A stretch of DNA of 5,384 bases from DATJZH01 sp035499215 (lineage in GTDB: Bacteria > Actinomycetota > Actinomycetes > Streptosporangiales > Streptosporangiaceae): the NCBI GenBank assembly GCA_035499215.1, contig DATJZH010000205.1:1-5384 (forward strand). The letters are read 5' to 3'. The notes under the pieces are model-generated. The model did not search any database and was not told where the DNA came from. It saw only the letters and a program-made list of their open reading frames with translations. A program made the translations under genes and the position numbers. How positions within the stretch are numbered: the first letter of the stretch is position 1; every line of letters begins with the position of its first letter. Shown here piece after piece: positions 1 to 4,969 of the stretch.

Positions 1-375
1 GTGCAGATCCCGGAGGGGAAGGTGCACGCCCGGGTGGAGAACGGCTGGGTCACGCTCGCCGGCGAGGTCGACTATGACTACCAGAAGCGCGAGGTCGAGC
101 GGATGGTCAACCACGTCCGCGGGGTGGCCGGAGTGCAGAACTTCATCATCGTCCGGCCGCCGGCCAGCCCGGAGGCCGTCGAGGCGGCGATCGAGCAGGC
201 GTTCAGGCGCGAGGCCGAGGTCGACGCGCGGCACGTCAAGGTCGAGGTGACTGACCACACCGCCAAGCTCTACGGGCACGTGCACTCGATGCGGGAGGCG
301 AGCGCCGCGGCGGCCGCCGCGGCCGCCGCCCCGGGGATCGCCGAGGTGGACAGCCACCTGGCGGTAACGCCCTAG
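1..375 (+). CDS. BON domain protein, 3' part (5' end outside window)
   Basis: This is the C-terminal part of a multi-BON protein. BON domains are small alpha/beta modules thought to bind phospholipid or ligands, and are found in stress and periplasmic proteins such as OsmY. Two copies are visible. Residues 5-53 contain the hallmark GWVTLAGEVDYDYQKREVER and then VRGVAGVQNFIIV. Residues 57-124 contain a more diverged copy with VKVEVTDHTAKLYGHV and PGIAEVDSHLAV. Actinobacterial relatives usually have about 215 residues and three BON domains, so the first domain and true start should lie upstream. The GTG at base 1 is most likely an internal valine. The last domain has nine consecutive alanine codons (304-330), where relatives usually have a charged helix. 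The stop is TAG at 373-375, only 9 nt from the end of the convergent transporter gene. The family is clear; the exact role is unknown. Confidence 0.9.
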   Translation: MQIPEGKVHARVENGWVTLAGEVDYDYQKREVERMVNHVRGVAGVQNFIIVRPPASPEAVEAAIEQAFRREAEVDARHVKVEVTDHTAKLYGHVHSMREASAAAAAAAAAPGIAEVDSHLAVTP

Positions 376-384
376 CGGGCCGTC

Positions 385-1629
385 CTAGCGAGAGCGCAGG
401 CGCCGCGGCGGGCGGAGCCGGGCCGGGCGCAGCCGCCGCCAGGAGCGGCGGCGGCGCCGGGACGTGCGCCCCGGCTTGCTCTCGCCGAGCTCGTACCTGA
501 GCCGGTCGAGGTGGCTGATCAGCTCGCCGCGCAGCGGCCAGGTGGCCTGGCCGGCGGCGGGATCGGCCCGCATCAGCTCGCCCAGCCGGTCCTGCTGGTC
601 ACGCGCCGCGGCCAGGTGCCGGTCCAGCTCGGCCTCCAGCCGGTCGTGCGCGGCGGCGTCGTGCTCGGTGGCGAGGCGGCCGTACGTGGTGACCGTGGTG
701 GCCAGCTCGCGCAGCACCGCGGCGAGCCCGCGCCGGACGTCCGGGTCGTGCAGCGGGTTCTCCTGTGGCGGCAGCCGGGTGCTGTCCGCCATCGAGCGGG
801 CCAGGACGCGGATCGTGATCGCCTCGTGCTCCAGCGTCTCCAGGCTCTGCCGCAGCGTGATCGGGCTGTACGGCAGGCGCATGCCGCGCGGGTTGAGCCG
901 CAGGCTCTCCTCCGCCTCGCGCAGGGCGTCGTCCACCCGCCTGATCTCGCCGGACAGGGAGCGGGCCCGCGCCAGCCAGCCGCCCGCCGAGTCCAGGGCG
1001 GACCCGGCGGCCAGCCCGTCGGCCATCGTGGTCAGCAGGCCGGACAGCTTGCGGCACAGGTCCTCGATGGCCTCCTCGGCCGGCTGCAGCCGCGGCCTGG
1101 TGAAGACGAACCCGGCGATCAGGCCCGCGGCCGTGCCGATGGCCGTCTCGGCGATCCGGCCGACGGCCGCCGCCCGTGTGGCGTTGGACAGGATGAGCAT
1201 CGCGCTGACCGGCACCTCGAGGACGGCGTCGCCGAGGTGCAGGGCGGAGCCGACGGCCAGCCCGGCCGCGATCGTGAGGCCCAGGCTCCACCAGGTGAAC
1301 CCGGCCAGGTCGGCCAAGGCGATGGCGAGCAGCACCCCGGCTACCACGGCCGCGACCCGGTGCGCCGCGCTGCGCAGCGTCTGGTACAGGCTGACCTGCA
1401 CGACGAGCAGTGCGGTGAGCGGCGCCAGGATGGGCTGGGCGGCGCCGGGCAGCGGCAGCGGCAGCGCGACCAGGTAGGCGAAGACGGCGGTCACGGAGAG
1501 CCGGGCGATGGTCTCCGCGGTCGACTGAGTCCGGTGCCGGACCAGGGTCAGCGTCTCGGGTGCGCGCTGCGCGACCACCCGCGCGGTGGCACCGATCGGG
1601 ATGACCTTGCGGTGGGTGAATCTGGGCAT
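385..1629 (-). CDS. FUSC / aromatic acid exporter family membrane protein
   Basis: A 414-residue inner-membrane protein resembling the FUSC/ArAE family (fusaric acid resistance, AaeB-type), whose studied members export aromatic acids. Hydrophobic segments lie near residues 43-60, 66-84, 92-109, 113-131 and 158-177, with a weaker one near 138-150. They are followed by a long soluble helical region (about 180-385) rich in Glu, Arg and Leu. This single six-helix block plus soluble domain is common in actinobacterial members, which are shorter than AaeB (about 650 residues). The C-terminus (388-414) is extremely basic, with 15 Arg in 27 residues. The ATG at 1629 is the first in-frame start in the visible upstream region, but its ribosome site is weak (GGGG about 8 nt upstream). 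It is transcribed divergently from the DUF1931 gene and converges on the BON gene. The substrate cannot be told from sequence, and no partner membrane-fusion protein is nearby. Confidence 0.87.
   Translation of the reverse strand: MPRFTHRKVIPIGATARVVAQRAPETLTLVRHRTQSTAETIARLSVTAVFAYLVALPLPLPGAAQPILAPLTALLVVQVSLYQTLRSAAHRVAAVVAGVLLAIALADLAGFTWWSLGLTIAAGLAVGSALHLGDAVLEVPVSAMLILSNATRAAAVGRIAETAIGTAAGLIAGFVFTRPRLQPAEEAIEDLCRKLSGLLTTMADGLAAGSALDSAGGWLARARSLSGEIRRVDDALREAEESLRLNPRGMRLPYSPITLRQSLETLEHEAITIRVLARSMADSTRLPPQENPLHDPDVRRGLAAVLRELATTVTTYGRLATEHDAAAHDRLEAELDRHLAAARDQQDRLGELMRADPAAGQATWPLRGELISHLDRLRYELGESKPGRTSRRRRRSWRRLRPARLRPPRRLRSR
432..455. terminator. Perfect GC hairpin at a convergent gene end
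   Basis: GCCGCCGCC (432-440), a 6-nt loop AGGAGC, and its exact reverse complement GGCGGCGGC (447-455) form a 9-bp all-GC stem. It lies 57 nt past the BON stop, inside the last part of the convergent transporter gene, where it encodes part of the Arg-rich tail. The gap between the two stops is only 9 bp, so a terminator for the BON transcript would have to sit inside the opposite gene. There is no T-tract, and runs of GCC/GGC are common in such coding DNA, so the terminator role is a guess. Confidence 0.3.
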
Positions 1630-1750
1630 GGCGAATGCCCCAGCCTGCCGGACTCCGGCCCGGCCGACATCCCCCGTCCGGCTAGCCCGCTGCCACGTCC
1701 CAGCACTGAACTAGCTGGTCTGATGATGTGCGGCCCGCCGTCCCCGGCGA

Positions 1751-1764
1751 GCATGAGGACATGC
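1751..1764. repeat. Short inverted repeat, possible operator
   Basis: GCATG and CATGC are exact reverse complements separated by AGGA, giving a 14-bp dyad in the divergent intergenic region 46 bp before the DUF1931 ATG. The position suits a dimeric repressor site or a 5'-leader structure. Arms of 5 bp arise by chance often enough that this is only a candidate. Confidence 0.25.
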
Positions 1765-1797
1765 GCAGCGGAGAGGACAGGGCACTGCACCCGGTCT

Positions 1798-1804
1798 GAG
1801 GAGG
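1798..1804 (+). promoter_or_regulatory. Ribosome binding site of the DUF1931 gene
   Basis: GAGGAGG is a near-perfect Shine-Dalgarno sequence with a 5-nt spacer (CAGCC) to the ATG at 1810. It decides the start: the reading frame is open upstream as far as 511, but that part is antisense to the transporter gene and does not resemble protein. Confidence 0.85.
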
Positions 1805-1809
1805 CAGCC

Positions 1810-2259
1810 ATGCCGGTGATGGGCTTTACCAAGTTCGAGCGCTTCTTCCGGGCCGCGGGCGGCGTCACCGTCGACCGGGAGGACGTCAAGCGCTACCTCG
1901 ACTTCGTCAACGACGCCATCTACGACCTGCTGATCATCGGCCAGGCCACGGCGAAGGCGAACGTCCGCGACGTGATCGAGCCGTGGGACCTGCCGGTCAC
2001 CAAGGGCCTGCAGGAGAGCACGCACGCGTTCCAGCGGCTGGAGGAGGAGATCGAGCTCCGGCCGATCCTGGAGTCGCTGGCGGCCAGGCCGCCGCTCGAC
2101 GCGACCTGGGACGAGGAGACCGAGGCCAGGCTGCCGCTGCTGTTCGGCGGCATCAGCGTCGCGCTGGCCCGGACGTTCAAGCTGCTCGACGCCGAGCTCA
2201 AGGCGGTGCACAGCGAGGAATGGGAAAGGACGTTCAGCCTGTTCAGGCTGCTGATCTGA
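1810..2259 (+). CDS. DUF1931 family protein (double histone-fold, bacterial)
   Basis: A 149-residue protein recognisable as DUF1931 from its N-terminus MPVMGFTKFERFFRAAGG and the block AKANVRDVIEPWDLPVTKGL (residues 49-68). From established knowledge, structures of the family (for example Aquifex aeolicus aq_328) show two histone folds fused in one chain, a pseudodimer; DNA binding is not firmly shown for it. Here fold one covers about residues 5-68, with the long central helix at 24-47. Fold two covers about 69-149. The chain is rather acidic, especially EEEIE (78-82) and DEETEAR (101-107), unlike classical DNA-wrapping histones, so a protein-binding or regulatory role is possible. Length matches the family. 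Start ATG 1810 has a strong ribosome site. Its TGA is followed after 1 nt by the next gene, suggesting one transcript and coupled translation. The function is not known. Confidence 0.93.
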   Translation: MPVMGFTKFERFFRAAGGVTVDREDVKRYLDFVNDAIYDLLIIGQATAKANVRDVIEPWDLPVTKGLQESTHAFQRLEEEIELRPILESLAARPPLDATWDEETEARLPLLFGGISVALARTFKLLDAELKAVHSEEWERTFSLFRLLI

Positions 2260-2893
2260 GATGATGCGAGCCCGCGTGAACCTGATCACCGCCGACCCGG
2301 ACCGGATGGCGGACACGATCGGCTACATCAAGACGTCGGTCCGCCCGGCAGTAGACAGCATGGACGGCAGCCTGGGGCTGTCGCTGTACGCCAACGCCGA
2401 GATCGGCGTGGCGGTACTCGAGTCGTTCTGGGCGTCGCGCGAGGCGCTGATCCATTCCGAGCAGATGGCCGCGCCCCGGCGCACCGACGTGGTGCGCCGG
2501 GCCGTGGGCACGGTGAGCGTCGAGCGCTACCGGGTTCCGGTCTACGAGCGGGAGGCGCCGCTGGACACCGCGGCGGGGCTCCGGCTGACCCGGATGGACG
2601 TGGACCCCCCGCGGATCGAAGACACGGTGGAATGCTTCGGCGCCACCGTGGTGCCGCGGCTGGCCGACGCCGGAGGGTTCTGCGGCGCTTTGCTGCTGGT
2701 CGACCGGGACAGCGGCCATTCGATCAGCGAGACCATGTGGGACAGCCACAAGGCGCTGGCGGCCAGCCGCGGCGAGGCCGCCGCGGTCCGGGTCGAGACG
2801 GTCCAGTCGACGGGCGCCCTGATCCGGGCGGTCGAGGAGTACGACCTGGTGTTCAGCACCGCGCGCATCGGCGGGGTCTGAGCTGCCTGGTAA
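2243..2893 (-). other. Antisense read-through tail of the DUF2252 frame
   Basis: After the end of the DUF2252 domain the frame continues through a rare TTA leucine codon (2893-2891) and then a TCA codon that is the exact reverse complement of the ABM-like gene's TGA stop. From there its codons are in register with, and opposite to, those of the ABM-like gene. The predicted residues are mainly Arg, Gly, Pro, Gln, His and Asp with no recognisable fold. Stops in this antisense register need TTA, CTA or TCA in the sense gene, all rare in GC-rich DNA, so such a frame stays open by chance. I treat it as probably non-functional sequence. Confidence 0.65.
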
Positions 2894-4234
2894 CCCGGTG
2901 GCTGCGGTGACCCGGCCGGAGCTGACCGCCGCGACCAGGGCGTCGTAGTCGCGCTGGACCTGCTCGCCGTAGGCCCGGGCGAACGCCGTGATGCACTCGT
3001 CGAACCGGGTCCCGGCGCCGGCGTAACCCGCGATCGCGGCAGCGTCGCCGGACCGCGCGTGCGCACGGGCCAGCGTCCGGCCGCACACCTCGGCGTAGCT
3101 CTCGAAGCCGCCCGGCGTGATCGCATCCAGGTTGACCGAGCCCTTCATGTCGCGGAACTGCCGCACGTAGTAGTCGTGGCCGCGGTAGCTGGTCCAGCCG
3201 AGGAACATGTCGCTGGCGGCTTGCATGAGGCGCTGGCCGACGACGACCCGCTGCCCCTGGTGGGCGAACTCCGATTGGCCCGCGTACGGCGCGAGCACCG
3301 CCTGGTTCGCCTCCTTGAGCTGCAGGAAGATCGGCGAGCGGGCGTCCGCGTCGGTGAGCAGGCTCAGGTAGCAGCGGGTGCCGACGCTGCCGACGCCTAC
3401 CACCTTTCTGGCCGTGTCGAGGACCCGGTACCGGCGCAGCAGCGGCTGGCGGTCCGGCGGCAGGGACACGGCGTAGGCCTCGATCAGCTTCTCGCCGTCG
3501 AACGCCTCCGGGTCGAAGTGGCCGATCAGCGGCGGGTCGTCGATGATCTTCCTGGTGCCGTTGACCACGCTGGTCAGCTTGGGCAGCACCCGCAGGCTGG
3601 TGCGCTGACGGAGCCTGGCCTCGGAGAGCTGGCGCTCCAGCTCCCTGGCCCGCCGCTGCCGGGCGATGGCCAGGACCGTGGCCACGTCGATCCGGTCGTA
3701 CCAGACATCGAGGGGTGCCACCCGGGCCAGCTCGGCCATCCGCTCGCGGTAGGCGCGGACGGTCGCCGCGGCGATCCCGGCGGCCCGTTCGGCCTCCAGC
3801 CTCAGGTTACCGGCGGCCACGATCACGCTCACCGCCAGCCGCTTCACGTCCCACTCCCACGGCCCGGGGAGCGTCTCGTCGAAGTCGTTGACGTCGAAGA
3901 TGAGGTTGCGCTCCGGCGTGCCGAACACGCCGAAGTTGCCCAGGTGGGCATCCCCGCAGGCCTGCACGCGGAATCCGGTGACCGGCGTCGAGGCCAGGTC
4001 GCTGGCCATGATCACGGCGGAGCCGCGGAGGAAGGCGAAGCGCGAGGCGAGCATCCGCCCGTAGCGGACCGGCACCAGGTCGGGCAACCGGGGGCGATTG
4101 TTCTCCTCGAGCAGGTCGACCGGATCGGGCCGGTCGACGGGCGGCCGCCAGGCCATATGCGCCGACCGAGGGACGCGGGACCTGAGCGCCCGCCCGACCA
4201 GCCTGCGCTGGTCGTAGGTCGCCCCCCCGGTCAT
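2243..4234 (-). CDS. DUF2252 family protein with unexplained antisense C-terminal extension
   Basis: A DUF2252 protein of unknown function. Residue numbers are from ATG 4234. The N-terminus has VPRSAH, RPDPVDLLEE and LVPVRYGRML. Next come kinase-like motifs GDAHLGNFG (94-102) and DVNDFDET (114-121), then WEWDVKRLAVS (126-136). They resemble the catalytic H/D...N and DFD/DFG motifs of aminoglycoside- and choline-kinase-like folds, so phosphotransfer is plausible but inferred. The family domain ends near residue 447 with ERDYAAL-like QRDYDALVAAV and GRVTAATG, matching the usual 430-470 length. No stop follows: the frame runs on for about 216 residues antisense to the ABM-like gene, to TGA at 2243. 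ATG 4234 is preferred over ATG 4276 because AGGGA lies 7 nt upstream and the conserved part begins just after; 4276 would overlap coxG by 32 nt. It is the third gene of the cox operon, 10 nt after coxG. Confidence 0.85.
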   Translation of the reverse strand: MTGGATYDQRRLVGRALRSRVPRSAHMAWRPPVDRPDPVDLLEENNRPRLPDLVPVRYGRMLASRFAFLRGSAVIMASDLASTPVTGFRVQACGDAHLGNFGVFGTPERNLIFDVNDFDETLPGPWEWDVKRLAVSVIVAAGNLRLEAERAAGIAAATVRAYRERMAELARVAPLDVWYDRIDVATVLAIARQRRARELERQLSEARLRQRTSLRVLPKLTSVVNGTRKIIDDPPLIGHFDPEAFDGEKLIEAYAVSLPPDRQPLLRRYRVLDTARKVVGVGSVGTRCYLSLLTDADARSPIFLQLKEANQAVLAPYAGQSEFAHQGQRVVVGQRLMQAASDMFLGWTSYRGHDYYVRQFRDMKGSVNLDAITPGGFESYAEVCGRTLARAHARSGDAAAIAGYAGAGTRFDECITAFARAYGEQVQRDYDALVAAVSSGRVTAATGLPGSSDPADARGAEHQVVLLDRPDQGARRLDRLDPDRGGLAAAGRQRLVAVPHGLADRMAAVPVDQQQSAAEPSGVGQPRHHGGAEAFHRVFDPRGVHVHPGQPEPRRGVQRRLPLVDRNPVALDAHRAHGPAHHVGAPGRGHLLGMDQRLARRPERLEYRHADLGVGVQRQPQAAVHAVYCRADRRLDVADRVRHPVRVGGDQVHAGSHHLRSAA
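2261..2881 (+). CDS. Tandem dimeric alpha/beta-barrel (ABM-like) protein
   Basis: A 206-residue soluble protein that looks like two copies of a ferredoxin-like dimeric alpha/beta-barrel module, as in antibiotic-biosynthesis-monooxygenase-like proteins. Copy one (about 3-93) has strand ARVNLIT, a helix to VRPAVDSMDG, then GLSLYANAEIGVAVLESFWAS. Copy two (about 105-202) has GLRLTRMDV, a helix to VVPRLADAGG, then GALLLVDRDSGHSISETMWDS. The shared pattern P-x(5)-GG/DG...S/E-x-F/M-W-x-S shows internal duplication, so one chain could form the barrel that single-domain members form as dimers. No catalytic residue can be assigned and there is no signal peptide or membrane segment. ATG 2261 follows the DUF1931 stop by 1 nt and a second ATG is at 2264; either could be used. 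The match to the superfamily rests on pattern only, so enzyme activity is not claimed. Confidence 0.8.
   Translation: MMRARVNLITADPDRMADTIGYIKTSVRPAVDSMDGSLGLSLYANAEIGVAVLESFWASREALIHSEQMAAPRRTDVVRRAVGTVSVERYRVPVYEREAPLDTAAGLRLTRMDVDPPRIEDTVECFGATVVPRLADAGGFCGALLLVDRDSGHSISETMWDSHKALAASRGEAAAVRVETVQSTGALIRAVEEYDLVFSTARIGGV
2885..2916. terminator. Weak imperfect hairpin between convergent genes
   Basis: GCC-T-GGT-A-ACC (2885-2895) can pair with GGT-G-ACC-C-GGC (2906-2916), giving nine base pairs broken by two mismatches around a 10-nt loop. It starts 3 nt after the stop of the ABM-like gene and covers the point where the DUF2252 domain should end, which is where a bidirectional terminator would be expected. 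No T-tract follows on either strand and the pairing is poor. Confidence 0.22.
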
Positions 4235-4241
4235 TCCCGGG

Positions 4242-4246
4242 TCCCT
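4242..4246 (-). promoter_or_regulatory. Ribosome binding site of the DUF2252 gene, overlapping the coxG stop
   Basis: On the minus strand AGGGA lies 7 nt before ATG 4234, and its first AG belongs to the TAG stop of coxG (4247-4245). The overlap suggests translational coupling and supports 4234 as the start. Confidence 0.6.
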
Positions 4247-4958
4247 ACAGCACGGTTCGCGCGGGCGGGTAGCCACCCGGCGGCGCCGCCGCGGTCATGA
4301 TCACGATCCGGCGGCGATGGCCAAGGAGCAGGCCGAGGATGAGCCCGAACGCCACGCCGCCGAGCACCGGGCCGAACCGCTTCAGCACCGGCATGGCGAC
4401 GGTGCTGACCAGGTCCAGCGACCCGGCCGCGGCGTCCTGGGGCGCGGCCGACTGAGGTGAGACCGCCTGCGGTGAGACCGCCTGGGGTGAGGCGCTTGGT
4501 TCCGCCGCCGGGGCGGGACCGCGCACTCGTTCGGCCAGGCATGCGGCGAACTGATCGGTCAGCTTGGCCGCGATGTCGGCCATCACGCCGCGGCCGAACT
4601 GCGCCTGCTTGCCGGTCACCTCGAGCGAGGTGACCACCCGCACCCGGGTGTCGGCGTCCTGCTCGCTCATGCTGACCTCGACCGTCGCGGACGCGGTCCC
4701 GGTGCCCCGGGTCTCGCGGCCGCTGCCCTCGAGCACGAAGCGATGGGCCGCCTCGTCCTTGGTGACGAACCTGGCCGTGCCGGCGTAGCTCGCCGTGACC
4801 GGCCCGACCTTGACGCGGACCCGCCCGGCGACCTCGTCGCCGTCGACCCGCTCCACGGTCGCCCCGGGCATGCACGGCGCGATCCGCTCCACGTCGAGCA
4901 GGGTCTTCCACACCTCGGACACGGGCGCGGGGACCGAGAACTCGTTCTCCAGCTGCAT
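4245..4958 (-). CDS. coxG: CoxG-like SRPBCC protein with C-terminal membrane anchor
   Basis: A 237-residue protein of the CO-dehydrogenase subunit G family. Residues 1-146 form the SRPBCC domain, a hydrophobic-cavity fold. It begins MQLENEFSVPAPVSEVWKTL and continues with CMPGATVERVDG (29-40), KVGPVTASYAGTARF (50-64) and GRGVMADIAAKLTDQFAACL (122-141), all typical of CoxG. A Pro/Ala/Ser/Gln linker (147-178) follows. Next is one transmembrane helix (about 195-213) ending in HRRR, which should leave the short C-terminus in the cytoplasm. In Oligotropha (Afipia) carboxidovorans, CoxG is reported to help attach CO dehydrogenase to the membrane, and a similar anchoring or quinone-related role is inferred here. 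It is not part of the catalytic enzyme. ATG 4958 has AGGAGA 5 nt upstream. The gene is 9 nt after coxM and 10 nt before the DUF2252 gene. The linker contains a 15-bp DNA repeat. Confidence 0.92.
   Translation of the reverse strand: MQLENEFSVPAPVSEVWKTLLDVERIAPCMPGATVERVDGDEVAGRVRVKVGPVTASYAGTARFVTKDEAAHRFVLEGSGRETRGTGTASATVEVSMSEQDADTRVRVVTSLEVTGKQAQFGRGVMADIAAKLTDQFAACLAERVRGPAPAAEPSASPQAVSPQAVSPQSAAPQDAAAGSLDLVSTVAMPVLKRFGPVLGGVAFGLILGLLLGHRRRIVIMTAAAPPGGYPPARTVL
4456..4491 (-). repeat. 15-bp tandem repeat in the CoxG linker
   Basis: Two adjacent copies of GGTGAGACCGCCTG plus C or G (plus strand, 4456-4470 and 4471-4485) are followed by a third partial copy GGTGAG (4486-4491). On the coding strand they encode SPQAV repeated twice, with related SPQSA and APQDA copies next to them. 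The 15-bp length keeps the frame, so copy number can change by slippage and only alter linker length between the SRPBCC domain and the membrane helix. Confidence 0.85.
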
Positions 4959-4963
4959 AAGAC

Positions 4964-4969
4964 TCTCCT
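4964..4969 (-). promoter_or_regulatory. Ribosome binding site of coxG, overlapping the coxM stop
   Basis: On the minus strand AGGAGA lies 5 nt before ATG 4958 and shares its first AG with the TAG stop of coxM (4970-4968). This supports the start and suggests coupled translation. Confidence 0.75.

Larger units (their letters stand above)
1630..1809. promoter_or_regulatory. Divergent intergenic region between FUSC and DUF1931 genes
   Basis: These 180 bp separate two divergent genes and should hold both promoters. It is the only stretch of the window without overlapping gene content on either strand. I find no convincing -35/-10 pair of the housekeeping or SigB-like kind. Visible landmarks are an 8-bp palindrome GGCTAGCC (1680-1687), a less GC-rich patch around 1706-1728 that includes ACTAGCT, and an inverted repeat GCATG-AGGA-CATGC (1751-1764) 46 bp before the DUF1931 start. 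Transcription start points cannot be assigned. Confidence 0.45.

Noticed and set aside
1..3. GTG at the first base as a real start codon of the BON gene.
   Set aside because: It falls inside the conserved region just before the second BON domain of the family and sits at the window edge, so no upstream signal can be assessed.
599..1291. A 230-codon minus-strand frame inside the transporter gene.
   Set aside because: It is an alternate frame of the transporter gene with shadow composition; the transporter frame has clear membrane helices.
1680..1687. Palindrome GGCTAGCC as an operator.
   Set aside because: An 8-bp palindrome is easily found by chance and its flanks do not extend the symmetry.
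511..1809. Open + strand frame leading into the DUF1931 gene, which would give a 582-residue protein.
   Set aside because: It is antisense to the transporter gene, its residues are low-complexity Arg/Gly/Gln/Pro, and the strong ribosome site at 1798-1804 marks ATG 1810 as the start.
1711..2316. A 201-codon minus-strand frame opposite the DUF1931 gene.
   Set aside because: It is antisense to a recognised family, has no ribosome site of note and no recognisable motif.
4235..4276. Upstream ATG at 4276 as the DUF2252 start.
   Set aside because: It would overlap coxG by 32 nt, adds 14 residues not seen in the family, and the ribosome site fits ATG 4234 better.
3059..4300. A 413-codon + strand frame opposite the DUF2252 gene.
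   Set aside because: It is codon-register antisense to a well-recognised gene, its composition is typical of such shadows, and it has no domain.
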